Virus record (IMG/VR): IMGVR_UViG_3300048838_000549
Coordinates: 1-30,375 of that record
Source: a virus
Strand: one strand, 5' to 3'
Length of the DNA: 30,375 nucleotides
Each line of letters starts with the position of its first letter. Position 1 is the stretch's first letter. Shown here piece by piece: positions 10,672 to 18,381 of this stretch. The translations under genes and the position numbers were made by a program. The notes below the pieces were generated by a model. The model did no database searches and was not told the DNA's origin. It saw nothing but the letters and a program-made list of their open reading frames with translations.

Positions 10672-11149
10672 AGCAGTTAAAAAACTGTCTAATGGAAATT
10701 CTCCTTGGACTATCCCCCAAGAGATTCTTCAAGAAGTTATAGCTGGACACACCGTAGCCAATCCTGATAGTATTCCGCCAATCACACAGATGACGGAAGA
10801 ATTAAAAAAAGAGATTGCAGCTCGTTATGTGGATGACCCAGAAACCAGAGACTTATTACTAGAAAGCATTCCTGAAGTTCGTTCTATCCGATTATGGGTT
10901 AAGAAAGAAGGTTGGGATGAAGCTGTTTGGCAAAAAGTTAGAGGAGACAGGTTATTTTCAGCAGACAAAAGAGCACAAGTTATTGAATCGTTAAGACAAA
11001 GAGCTATAGACAAATCAGACGTTGCAGCAAAGATATGGCTAACTTTATCTGGTGATTATTCAGAAAAAATGGAAATTGATAATAAGACTGTAGATACTTA
11101 CAGAGAAATTAACAATATTCTTCATCGAAAGAGTCGTGAGGATACTTAA
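10601..11149 (+). CDS. Terminase small subunit
   Basis: This 182-residue protein lies immediately before the large terminase. It is helical throughout, with TQMTEELKKEIAARYVDD, then RSIRLWVKKEGWDEAVW, then DKRAQVIESLRQRAIDKSDV, and a C-terminal part with AKIWLTLSGDYSEKMEIDNK. The last segment resembles the ..GDY.EK.EID.. region common in small terminases before their C-terminal large-subunit-binding end. Small terminases recognise phage DNA and regulate the motor. AAGG lies 6 nt before the ATG. The call rests on gene order and this C-terminal pattern. Confidence 0.82.
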   Translation: MENNENSPPKNGPQSSAQKLEAVRAVKKLSNGNSPWTIPQEILQEVIAGHTVANPDSIPPITQMTEELKKEIAARYVDDPETRDLLLESIPEVRSIRLWVKKEGWDEAVWQKVRGDRLFSADKRAQVIESLRQRAIDKSDVAAKIWLTLSGDYSEKMEIDNKTVDTYREINNILHRKSREDT

Positions 11150-11152
11150 TTT

Positions 11153-12763
11153 ATGACACAAGAAGTAAATACAGAAGGTAGACCATTACGGATACACGAA
11201 CTGGACATTGAAGCATTAGCTCAATTTCTTATGGAAAAGCGAGTCAGAACCTCTCAAGGTAAACTGATTATGCCTTTACATGAAGGACATAGAGAGGCTT
11301 TACGTGACGCCGGTCGTTTTAAAGTTTTGGCATGTGGCCGACGATGGGGCAAAACACTCTTAACAAGTTTAATGGCTCTTGCAGTATTAATGCAAATGAA
11401 CCGTAGAGTATGGATTGTTGCTCCTGATTATGGCTTGACCGAGAAAGTATTTCGTGAATTGTATCATATTTTAGTTACTCAATTACAGATAATCAAACCT
11501 GGTAAAAGAGGTGGAGGTAGGGCGCGTAATCAAAAAGGCGACTACTACTTAGAAACTCCGTGGGGCTCCGTTTTGGAAGCTAAATCAATGGAGAATCCAG
11601 ACTCACTAGCAGGGGAAGCATTAGACCTCGTAATCGTTGATGAGGCTGCTTTGCAGCCTAATATGGACGACATTTGGACTCAGATGTTACGTCCTACTCT
11701 TATGGATAAAGAAGGCTCTGCTGTATTTATCTCTACTCCGCGTGGAAAAAATGGCTTCTTTAAACTGTTTATGTTCGGCAGTGTCGGTAGAAAACAACGA
11801 GAGAATAAATTAAGAATTACACTTGATGCAGACGGTAATTCTAATGACATGAGGGATTGGAGTTCTTTCCAACGCTCAAGCTATGATAACCCTTTATTAT
11901 CTTCTTCTCCAGAAAAATCTAAAGATGAAATTGACCACGCTTATCGTCAAGCAGCGATGGAAGGTAAATTAACTAAGTTCAAGCAAGAATACTTAGCAGA
12001 CTTTGAAGCAGTAGCTGATAGTTGTTTCCCTGGATTTACTCCAGAAGAAACAGATAAATCCAAAGTACCGCATGTAGTTGATTACGTATGGCATCCAGAT
12101 GAAGGTCCAGTTTTCGCAGCTTGTGACCATAACTTCGCAAAACCAGCAAGCACATTATTTGCCCAAGTGAATAAGTTTGGGGATGTAGTAATTTTTGATG
12201 AGAGATTTACTCCACACACAACTACTTACATGCAAGGTCAACAGATTATAGACAAAGAAGCTGAACTTACTAGAACAGCTTTGCAAATCTGGCAAGACGA
12301 AGCCGCACTACAGAAATCAAGACACCATATAAAATTTCAAGATATCGTAGCAGATGTTTCAGGAGACCAAGTCCAACTTAACGGACGGTCAGCATGGGAC
12401 GATATGACAGCAATTACTGGCCGCAGACCTACTGGTTTAAAGCAACCAAGAGATGTCGGCTCTAATATGATTAGGTTGTGGTTAAACTACCCACAATTTG
12501 ATGAACGAGGCAGACCAAAATTAGACCCTGTTTCAGGAGACCAAGTAACTCTTCCTAAACTGTTCATCAATAGAAATTGCATTAATTTGATTTATGCTAT
12601 CCAAACAGCCAAATTTAAAAAAGGCCAAAATGGAGTATTGAAAGAAGATTACGAAGAAACTCCTGATGGATATGAGGGACTTCTAGATGCTTTAAGGTAT
12701 TTACTAGTACATCTATTTCATGATAGAGGAGAACATTTTACTATAATAAAAGGAGTACAATAA
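11153..12763 (+). CDS. Terminase large subunit (packaging ATPase-nuclease)
   Basis: This 536-residue protein has both motor and nuclease domains. ATPase: Walker A ACGRRWGKT (residues 60-68), Walker B LVIVDEA (159-165, with D163 and catalytic E164) and coupling motif STPRGKNGFFK (194-204). RNase-H-like nuclease: acidic residues at D325 (FAACDHNFAK), D401 (IVADVSGDQ) and D512 (GLLDALRYL). It cuts concatemeric DNA and pumps it into the prohead through the portal. The stop overlaps the next gene's start (TAATG). The sequence appears intact and of normal length. Confidence 0.96.
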   Translation: MTQEVNTEGRPLRIHELDIEALAQFLMEKRVRTSQGKLIMPLHEGHREALRDAGRFKVLACGRRWGKTLLTSLMALAVLMQMNRRVWIVAPDYGLTEKVFRELYHILVTQLQIIKPGKRGGGRARNQKGDYYLETPWGSVLEAKSMENPDSLAGEALDLVIVDEAALQPNMDDIWTQMLRPTLMDKEGSAVFISTPRGKNGFFKLFMFGSVGRKQRENKLRITLDADGNSNDMRDWSSFQRSSYDNPLLSSSPEKSKDEIDHAYRQAAMEGKLTKFKQEYLADFEAVADSCFPGFTPEETDKSKVPHVVDYVWHPDEGPVFAACDHNFAKPASTLFAQVNKFGDVVIFDERFTPHTTTYMQGQQIIDKEAELTRTALQIWQDEAALQKSRHHIKFQDIVADVSGDQVQLNGRSAWDDMTAITGRRPTGLKQPRDVGSNMIRLWLNYPQFDERGRPKLDPVSGDQVTLPKLFINRNCINLIYAIQTAKFKKGQNGVLKEDYEETPDGYEGLLDALRYLLVHLFHDRGEHFTIIKGVQ

Positions 12764-13218
12764 TGAAATTTTGTATTTCTTGTAAAAAAGTTAAATTTTT
12801 ATCCGATTATGTAAAAGATTGCAGCAGAAAAGACGGATACCAAGTTTATTGTAAAGAATGCTTTCGTAATAAAGGGTATAAAAGTAAGTATAAAAAATCT
12901 CTAAAAGGAAAGCAAGCTAATCAAAGATATCAAAAAAATAATCCTGGAACAGTTAATGCTAAGACAGCCAGACGTCGAGCAACAAAATTGAAAGCTACGC
13001 CAAAATGGTTAACTATACAACAATTACAAGAAATTAAAAATATTTATACTCAGTGCGCTAAAATAAATAGAACATCTGAAATTGAATATGAAGTTGACCA
13101 TATATTCCCATTACAAGGGGATAATAGTTGTGGTCTCCACGTTCCTTGGAATTTACAAATAATTGAAAAGTCTGTAAACAGGTCAAAAGGAAATAAGGAG
13201 AATTATAATGGCCACTGA
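12763..13218 (+). CDS. HNH endonuclease with N-terminal zinc finger
   Basis: This 151-residue protein has Cys4-x2-Cys7 and Cys30-x2-Cys33 (a zinc module in KFCISCKKVKF and YCKECF). A basic linker follows, then an HNH core: EVDHIFPLQG with D112-H113, H126, N130 (WNLQ) and N139 (SVNRSKGNK). Such genes are often free-standing homing nucleases. Next to a terminase, an HNH can also be a packaging cofactor, as for HK97 gp74. Its Lys/Asn-rich, more AT-rich coding resembles the LAGLIDADG gene at 14400 more than the virion genes, which hints at mobility. Confidence 0.88.
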   Translation: MKFCISCKKVKFLSDYVKDCSRKDGYQVYCKECFRNKGYKSKYKKSLKGKQANQRYQKNNPGTVNAKTARRRATKLKATPKWLTIQQLQEIKNIYTQCAKINRTSEIEYEVDHIFPLQGDNSCGLHVPWNLQIIEKSVNRSKGNKENYNGH

Positions 13219-13537
13219 ACCAAGAGGTCTTTTAAAAAAGCAGTCTAGACTAGCTAGACAGCCCGTAAAATCTGGAGAACTAGTAGCTACTGGTACTCTT
13301 GATGGAACAACTACCATAGAAGTATTAACTCTATCAGTAGTAGCTGAAAAGTTATCTTTGCAGATGCAAGGAACTTTAACTGGTACAATAGAATTTTCTA
13401 TTGACGGAAAAACATTTATAAATTCTACAGCAATTCCTGCTGCCGGAGTTATTACAAATTTTAGTACACACTTAGTTGCGTCAGTTAAAGTCACTAGAGC
13501 TACAGGTAGCGGTACTTTGACTGTGGCGGCAAGGTAA
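13208..13537 (+). CDS. Probable small virion beta-sandwich protein
   Basis: This 109-residue protein has a short basic N-terminal arm (MATEPRGLLKKQSRLARQPV). A Thr/Ser/Val-rich beta domain follows (GELVATGTLDGTTTIEVLTL, SLQMQGTLTGTIEFSIDG, TRATGSGTLTVAAR). The composition fits head-surface or fibre-like domains, and it lies between packaging and portal genes. AAGGAG precedes the ATG, and it overlaps the HNH gene by 11 nt. No specific family recognised. Confidence 0.65.
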   Translation: MATEPRGLLKKQSRLARQPVKSGELVATGTLDGTTTIEVLTLSVVAEKLSLQMQGTLTGTIEFSIDGKTFINSTAIPAAGVITNFSTHLVASVKVTRATGSGTLTVAAR

Positions 13538-13764
13538 TGGAAACAGTTATTTATAGAAAAAATAAATTATTTATTATATCTAAAGATAAGTTGAAACCAC
13601 ACGCACGTAAGGAAGAGATTTACACCGCCTTGTATGCCGCTATTTATAGCGAATTTCAAGGAGCTAGTAATCATCCTAACTATAAAGATTTAACAAATTT
13701 AGACAGATTAGCAGAAATTAATAAGTATGCTTTTAATTGGCTAAAGTCGAGAGGTTTTATCTAA
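13537..13764 (+). CDS. Small hypothetical protein
   Basis: This 75-residue, mostly helical protein starts METVIYRKNKLFIISKDKLK and ends with LDRLAEINKYAFNWLKSRGFI. It is coupled on both sides by 1-nt TAATG overlaps. It has no recognised domain. Position between packaging and portal genes suggests a head-assembly accessory role, but nothing in the sequence proves it. Confidence 0.62.
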   Translation: METVIYRKNKLFIISKDKLKPHARKEEIYTALYAAIYSEFQGASNHPNYKDLTNLDRLAEINKYAFNWLKSRGFI

Positions 13765-14036
13765 TGAAAAAACAAAAACAAACCGAGATTAAACCAGCTA
13801 AATTTTCTGATTTAGTTAGGGAAGGTAAAGCGAAAGCTGTAGCACCTCCACCCGAAACTAACAGAGGTATGGATGGTAAATACTCTATTGATAGAGCTAA
13901 AGCAGCTCAATTCTGGTTCAAAGCAGCTAAAGAACAAACTCCAGGTGGAGGATTTTTAGGTGTTCCAACAGAAACAATTGATGAAAAAAAATCTCAATCA
14001 GAACGAGACATGCTTTATAAAGGCAATAAAAAATAA
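13764..14036 (+). CDS. Small hypothetical protein
   Basis: This 90-residue, Lys/Ala-rich protein starts MKKQKQTEIKPAKFSDLVRE. A helix DRAKAAQFWFKAAKEQ and the Gly-rich loop TPGGGFLGVP lie in the second half. The ATG at 13764 overlaps the previous stop (TAATG); the upstream in-frame TTG at 13737 would add nine residues inside the previous gene and is not favoured. Unknown function; likely a head-region accessory protein by position. Confidence 0.6.
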   Translation: MKKQKQTEIKPAKFSDLVREGKAKAVAPPPETNRGMDGKYSIDRAKAAQFWFKAAKEQTPGGGFLGVPTETIDEKKSQSERDMLYKGNKK

Positions 14037-14047
14037 GGAGTATCTTA

Positions 14048-14326
14048 ATGAAAAAAACTATGGCTTATAAGCACAAAGGTATGAAAGCTCCGCGACCAGA
14101 TATGTCTGCTCCTGCATTGGACCAGTCTTCTGCTCCCAAGCATAAACCTTCTATGCAACACAAAGAGCCTTCTATGCCGATGAAGCCAGAAATGGCGTCA
14201 ATGGCTCCAGAACACAAGAAAAAAGCTTTACCAATGCAAGACGCTCCTAAAGGCGTATCTAATGTGAATGGTGGAGTTTCTGTAGCATTGCCCAAATCCG
14301 GTAATGTCGGAGAATCTGAAGTGTAA
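14048..14326 (+). CDS. Met/Pro/Lys-rich low-complexity protein
   Basis: This 92-residue protein has 14 Met and many Pro, Lys, His and Ala, with repeated pieces such as KHKPSMQHKEPSMPMKPEM. It is probably disordered, except perhaps for the C-terminal SNVNGGVSVALPKSGNV. AAGGAG precedes the ATG. It lies just before a terminator and the portal locus. Short Met/Pro-rich proteins of this kind occur near phage head genes, but I cannot assign a role. Confidence 0.6.
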   Translation: MKKTMAYKHKGMKAPRPDMSAPALDQSSAPKHKPSMQHKEPSMPMKPEMASMAPEHKKKALPMQDAPKGVSNVNGGVSVALPKSGNVGESEV

Positions 14327-14334
14327 TTGTAGGG

Positions 14335-14358
14335 GGAGGGAACTCCCTCTATTTTATT
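14335..14358 (+). terminator. Intrinsic terminator
   Basis: GAGGG (14336-14340) pairs with CCCTC (14345-14349) around AACT, extendable by a G-U pair. TATTTTATT follows. It separates the packaging and accessory genes from the portal and probably attenuates rather than stops readthrough, since the genes downstream continue in the same direction. Confidence 0.6.
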
Positions 14359-14373
14359 GTTAGTAGAGCTAAC
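14359..14373 (+). other. Leader stem-loop with TAGAG loop
   Basis: GTTAG-TAGAG-CTAAC is a perfect 5-bp stem with a 5-nt loop, placed after the terminator. Similar small stem-loops with a YAGAG loop occur at 17377-17389 and 19762-19774, each just upstream of a virion gene. Confidence 0.45.
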
Positions 14374-14399
14374 AAGTCTTAACTATAGAGTAGTAGGAT

Positions 14400-15083
14400 A
14401 TGAAGAAGTACAAAGTAGATGATACTGTTTTTGAAAATATTGATAATGAAGAAAAAGCTTATTGGCTAGGTTTTATACTAGCTGATGGAAGTATTCAAAT
14501 TAGAAAAAATACTGGGCAACATTTATTAAAAATATCATTAGCAATTAAGGACAAAGAACATCTAATAAAATTTAAAACTTTCATAAAAACTCAAATACCA
14601 ATAAAAGAATATTTAGTTGGAAATGGTTTAAATGACAATAAATCTAAATCTTGTGAAATTATTATTTATAATAAAAAAATAGTACAAGATTTGATTAAAC
14701 TTGGCATAGGACCTAAAAAGAGTTTTAATGTAAAAATACCTACTATAAAAAAATCCCTTCTTTCCCACCTTATTAGAGGTATATGGGATGGAGACGGTTC
14801 AGTATTATTTAGAGCTAGAAATAGTAAATATCCAGACTACTATCGTCCAGAAGTTCAAATTTGTGGTAATAGTTTTGTTTTGGGTAAAATAAATGATATT
14901 TTTAAAGATAAACTTTTTCTGTCTAAGTCTAAATTATCTCCAATAGGAAATATATTTGTATTTAGAAAGTCTTCCAGTTCTGCTCAAAAGATTGCAAAAT
15001 ATTTATATAAAGATAGTACTATACATCTTAATAGAAAATATGAAAAAGCAATTCAGTGTATAAATTGGATAGCAAAAAGGTAG
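14400..15083 (+). CDS. LAGLIDADG homing endonuclease
   Basis: This 227-residue protein has two LAGLIDADG motifs: YWLGFILADGS (residues 21-31) and LIRGIWDGDGS (124-134), each with the catalytic Asp. A single chain with two motifs acts as a monomer that cuts a long asymmetric site. The gene is rich in Lys, Ile and Asn and more AT-rich than the virion genes around it, consistent with recent arrival. It ends in TAG at 15081-15083, immediately followed in the same frame by portal coding sequence. The flanks (73 bp before, about 10 bp after) are too short to hold a group I intron core, so it is read as free-standing. Confidence 0.9.
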   Translation: MKKYKVDDTVFENIDNEEKAYWLGFILADGSIQIRKNTGQHLLKISLAIKDKEHLIKFKTFIKTQIPIKEYLVGNGLNDNKSKSCEIIIYNKKIVQDLIKLGIGPKKSFNVKIPTIKKSLLSHLIRGIWDGDGSVLFRARNSKYPDYYRPEVQICGNSFVLGKINDIFKDKLFLSKSKLSPIGNIFVFRKSSSSAQKIAKYLYKDSTIHLNRKYEKAIQCINWIAKR

Positions 15084-15092
15084 GGTATTTAT

Positions 15093-17009
15093 ATTTCTTT
15101 TAATTTAGGTGTATCAAATCATCCTGTAAGTAGGCTCGGCGGATTAAGTTCTGTTGGTATCTATTTATACGAAGATATTTATTACAGACAATGGATTACT
15201 GAAGTAGCACTTGCTTTCTACGAAGGTAGGCAGGATGAGTTTATTTGGTTAGATTTAGTTCGCCAATTCAGGAACCCCGAAAAACAGCAAATACTACCGT
15301 CAAATTTGACTAGAGAAGTCATTGATGAAATTTCTATTCTTTACCAAGAAGACCCAACCTATCAGGTAACTGATGAAAAAGGTAAAGTCTTAAAAGAAGA
15401 CCAAGAATTGTGGGAAGATATTCAAAAGCATAGCCGTTACAAAATGGTTATGGATAAAGTTGATAGATGGTGTTGGCTTCTAGGAACGGTACTGGTAAAG
15501 GTCAGCTTTGTTGACCCTAGAACAGGCCAAGTAGTAGAAGAAAATAAAGGTGGACAAGTTCAATTAGATGTTATGCACGGCGGCGTGTACGACATTAAAC
15601 ATGGAGCGTCTCCTTATTATATCACTGAACTATTGATTGGTTTTGGAAACAGGTTTGGAGGTTTTGGAGCTTCAGGTTCACCTGCCTCTCCCATGACTTC
15701 TAAAGTAGCTTCCTCTGTTCCTAGTCCTTCTAATTTAGGGCCAAATGATATCCAAAATAGAGCAAAAAAAGTTAATGATGCAGGCTCTCTAGGAAAGTTA
15801 AATAGAATTTATTGGAGTCCAAACTCACATAAATCTATTGACGAAGAGAATAACGAGTACGAAATTGATAATCCGTATGGAATAGTTCCGGCTGTTCCGT
15901 TCTTCAATTCGGACCCAGCACATTATTATTTTTTACCAGTCAATGAACCTCTTATTTACGCAAATCATGCAGTAAATATGAGAATAACTGACCTTAACCA
16001 TATCGCTAAATTTCAATCCTTTGGAGTACCTGTACTTAAAGGAGTTGAGCGACCTACTTCAACAAGACAAGGGAGACCGACAGATGACTTTAACTATCTT
16101 AAAGGCGGTTCTGCTCAATCTCGTTTTGGAGGCGTTAGTGGTGCTGGGGCAGGTTCAGGTCAATTTAGAACTTTTGATGCTGGCTTCGGTTTATTTAAAG
16201 ACGGTAATGCAGATGCTAATGCTTTAGGGTTCAGCCTTGGACCTGATACAGCAGTAGCAGTAGGCGAAAAAGGCGACTTCAAATTCGCCCACCCGTCCGC
16301 AGACATTATGGGATTGGTTAAGACGATTCATTCTATTACAGATATGGTTCGCATTAATCACGGACTTCGACCAAAATACGACCAACAAATTCCAAGTTCT
16401 GGTTTTGCTGTTCTTATGGAAAAAATCGGAGTACTTCAAAATAATATTCGCCGTTCTAGATTATTCAAAGAACGCGAACAACAATTATTCCATGTGATTA
16501 AAACTCTATGGAATACGCACCACAATAAAGCAGGTCAGAAAAAATTTAGTAAAGACGCAAAACTGGACGTAACTTATAGACAACCTGAGTTTCCAGTAGA
16601 CCCGAAGACTAAAAAAGAAGACCTTATTATGGAGCAAAAAATCTTAGACTCTGGCGATAAGTTTGCAGTTAAGAAGCTTTACCCACATTTAGGGGAAGCA
16701 GAAATAGCTAAAATTATTAAAGACAGACGAAAAGATAAAATGGAACAAGCTAAGTTTGATGCTGAAGTACAAGTTGAGCAGACTAAGATATTGCAGGAAG
16801 CAGGAATCTTTACTACTCAAAATAATTCTAGTGCCACTATCGGTGATACTAGAACTGCGGCTTCATCAACAATCACCTCTCAGCCGAAAACTGAAACAGG
16901 AGATAAAGACGTAGCCAAACCAAAAATTGACAATAGGGCCAAACACGCCGAAAAAAGCTCAGTACAGCCAAAGAAAAATGGCGACCCTAGAGGCAAAAAA
17001 GAGGAGTAA
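15093..17009 (+). CDS. Portal protein (start codon abnormal)
   Basis: This would be a 638-residue protein that forms the dodecameric ring through which DNA enters the head. The reading frame is open and portal-like from right after the endonuclease's TAG (SNHPVSRLGGLSSVGIYLYE, ITEVALAFYEGRQ), well upstream of the first conventional start (TTG 15306). It contains no ATG or GTG there. The best candidate is ATT at 15093, 7 nt after AGGTAGGG; if it were ATG the protein would begin MSFNLGVSNHPVSRLGG. Later regions include MRITDLNHIAKFQS, HPSADIMGLVKTIHSI, and the long helical stretch before the charged C-terminal tail (from about residue 520). The identification rests on length, gene order and these features. 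The 5' end is probably disturbed by the inserted endonuclease. Confidence 0.8.
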   Translation: MSFNLGVSNHPVSRLGGLSSVGIYLYEDIYYRQWITEVALAFYEGRQDEFIWLDLVRQFRNPEKQQILPSNLTREVIDEISILYQEDPTYQVTDEKGKVLKEDQELWEDIQKHSRYKMVMDKVDRWCWLLGTVLVKVSFVDPRTGQVVEENKGGQVQLDVMHGGVYDIKHGASPYYITELLIGFGNRFGGFGASGSPASPMTSKVASSVPSPSNLGPNDIQNRAKKVNDAGSLGKLNRIYWSPNSHKSIDEENNEYEIDNPYGIVPAVPFFNSDPAHYYFLPVNEPLIYANHAVNMRITDLNHIAKFQSFGVPVLKGVERPTSTRQGRPTDDFNYLKGGSAQSRFGGVSGAGAGSGQFRTFDAGFGLFKDGNADANALGFSLGPDTAVAVGEKGDFKFAHPSADIMGLVKTIHSITDMVRINHGLRPKYDQQIPSSGFAVLMEKIGVLQNNIRRSRLFKEREQQLFHVIKTLWNTHHNKAGQKKFSKDAKLDVTYRQPEFPVDPKTKKEDLIMEQKILDSGDKFAVKKLYPHLGEAEIAKIIKDRRKDKMEQAKFDAEVQVEQTKILQEAGIFTTQNNSSATIGDTRTAASSTITSQPKTETGDKDVAKPKIDNRAKHAEKSSVQPKKNGDPRGKKEE

Positions 17010-17011
17010 TA

Positions 17012-17368
17012 ATGTCTCAGCAAGCTAAAGAGGATAAGAAAACCCTTTATGCTTTGTATGTATTACGTAGAGACGGAGACCATATTTCTGTGGTCGAGTC
17101 TCTTAACTACGACGAAGTATATGAGAGTTATCTTAAGCTTACTGCACAGTGGTCCGAGTGCATTAAAGAGAGTAGGCCGTTCGCATTAAAAGTACCTGTA
17201 GTCACAAGTTTTGACCCAGGACTGATTTACGAGATTACCGTTAAACCTGTAATCTTAGACCAAACACAAACCAAGTACGATAACCCATATCAACAAGACA
17301 TGATTAAAAAAGGTTTCTCAGGAACTTTTGGTAATAAAGGTGACTTGTTAGATGGTGGATATCGCTAA
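17012..17368 (+). CDS. Hypothetical protein between portal and scaffold
   Basis: This 118-residue protein starts MSQQAKEDKKTLYALYVLRR. It has an alpha/beta front half (DHISVVESLNYDEVYESYLK) and a beta stretch (LIYEITVKPVILDQ). The Gly-rich end is KKGFSGTFGNKGDLLDGGYR. It starts 2 nt after the portal stop. The slot often holds a prohead protease in other phages, but no Ser/His/Asp protease signature is visible and the protein is too short. Role unknown. Confidence 0.65.
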   Translation: MSQQAKEDKKTLYALYVLRRDGDHISVVESLNYDEVYESYLKLTAQWSECIKESRPFALKVPVVTSFDPGLIYEITVKPVILDQTQTKYDNPYQQDMIKKGFSGTFGNKGDLLDGGYR

Positions 17369-17376
17369 CCTAAAAC

Positions 17377-17389
17377 CTAGCAGAGCTAG
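17377..17389 (+). other. Leader stem-loop with CAGAG loop
   Basis: CTAG-CAGAG-CTAG forms a small stem-loop (or CTAGC-AGA-GCTAG) ending 5 nt before the scaffold gene's ribosome-binding AAGGAAAT. It could affect translation of that gene. Comparable elements are at 14359 and 19762. Confidence 0.4.
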
Positions 17390-17403
17390 TGAAGGAAATA
17401 AAA

Positions 17404-18366
17404 ATGTCAGATTTATTGAATAAGTTAAATTCGCAACAAAAGGGACAAGTAACACCAAAAACAGCAGAAGGGGCAGCTAATAGTGCTGCACCAGTACAAC
17501 CAGACTCACAGTCTACCCCTCGACTAGAGGTTGACCGTGGCGATGATTTGCTGAGACAGGTTAAAACAAAAGCACATAACGCGAGTTCTGCCGACTCAAA
17601 TTATAGTGGTGCTGATTCGTCACATTCCAATAAGGTTGAGCCTTCTGGAACTGATAACGCAGGTGTCGATGACCCTGATACATGGACAAAAGATAGTGCT
17701 TTCAAAGAAGTCAAGAAACTAAGAGAAGAAAACAAAACTTACCGCCTTAAGTATCAAGAACAAATTGAATCTTTGAAAATGGAAACTGAAGCTCGAATGC
17801 AAGCTAAGGAAGATGAACTCAAGTCAGCTATGGAAGCTCAAAAAGAACTTTCTAAAATTAAAGCTGAACAAGAGGACAAAAAACGAAGCTTGGAAGAAAA
17901 GCTAGCACATCGAGAAGCGAAAGCTGCTGAATTACAAGCTGTTATGGACGCTAAAGAAAATGAGTACAGACGTAAAATGTCTGAACTTGAAGCTATGGCT
18001 CATACATACAAAGCTAAAGAAGCAGCAGAAAAACAAATTTATGTTCAACGTATTTCTGAGGAAATCGACAAGATTCCCGAAAAATATCGTGAAATTGCCA
18101 ATATGATTGTAAAAGGCGCAGGGGAAGACCCTCGTGATGGTTTACTTGCTTTAAACGAAGCTAAGTTACGAAATATCTTTGAGGACAAAACTGTGGTTGT
18201 TAATCACAGCGTTCCAGGAGCTTCGGACGGCGCTAGAGTTAGCAAGACCAAAATGGATGAAATGCAAGCAGAGAAACGCGCACAGATGAATTCGGGTCAA
18301 AAGATTCGTTCAGCATTAGATGCGATTAAGTCTGGCACTTCAAATACCGCTTTTAGAATGAAATAA
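17404..18366 (+). CDS. Head scaffolding protein
   Basis: This 320-residue protein lies directly before the major capsid gene. The first 100 residues are Ser/Gln/Asp-rich and probably disordered. Residues about 105-225 form a long coiled coil (KKLREENKTYRLKYQEQIES, then many Glu/Lys/Ala heptads). A small C-terminal region with KMDEMQAEKRAQMNSGQKI follows. Position, coiled coil and charged C-terminus match phage scaffolds that guide capsid assembly and leave the mature head. The ATG at 17404 follows AAGG; the GTG at 17389 would place the start in the stem-loop. Confidence 0.85.
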   Translation: MSDLLNKLNSQQKGQVTPKTAEGAANSAAPVQPDSQSTPRLEVDRGDDLLRQVKTKAHNASSADSNYSGADSSHSNKVEPSGTDNAGVDDPDTWTKDSAFKEVKKLREENKTYRLKYQEQIESLKMETEARMQAKEDELKSAMEAQKELSKIKAEQEDKKRSLEEKLAHREAKAAELQAVMDAKENEYRRKMSELEAMAHTYKAKEAAEKQIYVQRISEEIDKIPEKYREIANMIVKGAGEDPRDGLLALNEAKLRNIFEDKTVVVNHSVPGASDGARVSKTKMDEMQAEKRAQMNSGQKIRSALDAIKSGTSNTAFRMK

Positions 18367-18381
18367 AAGGAGAATTTTTAA

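Noticed and set aside
15081-15083. Amber-recoded phage genetic code
   Set aside because: TAG ends other genes cleanly (for example at 7912 and on the minus strand at 691), so general TAG reassignment is not supported.
14327-15120. Group I intron or intein carrying the LAGLIDADG gene
   Set aside because: Only 73 bp precede and about 10 bp follow the gene, too little for an intron core. The gene has its own stop, and no intein splice motifs (terminal His-Asn, N-terminal Cys/Ser) are present.
15306-17009. Portal starting at the TTG at 15306
   Set aside because: At least 65 portal-like codons lie upstream in the same frame, and no Shine-Dalgarno precedes the TTG.
17012-17368. Prohead protease between portal and scaffold
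   Set aside because: The protein is 118 residues long with no visible Ser-His-Asp or related catalytic pattern.
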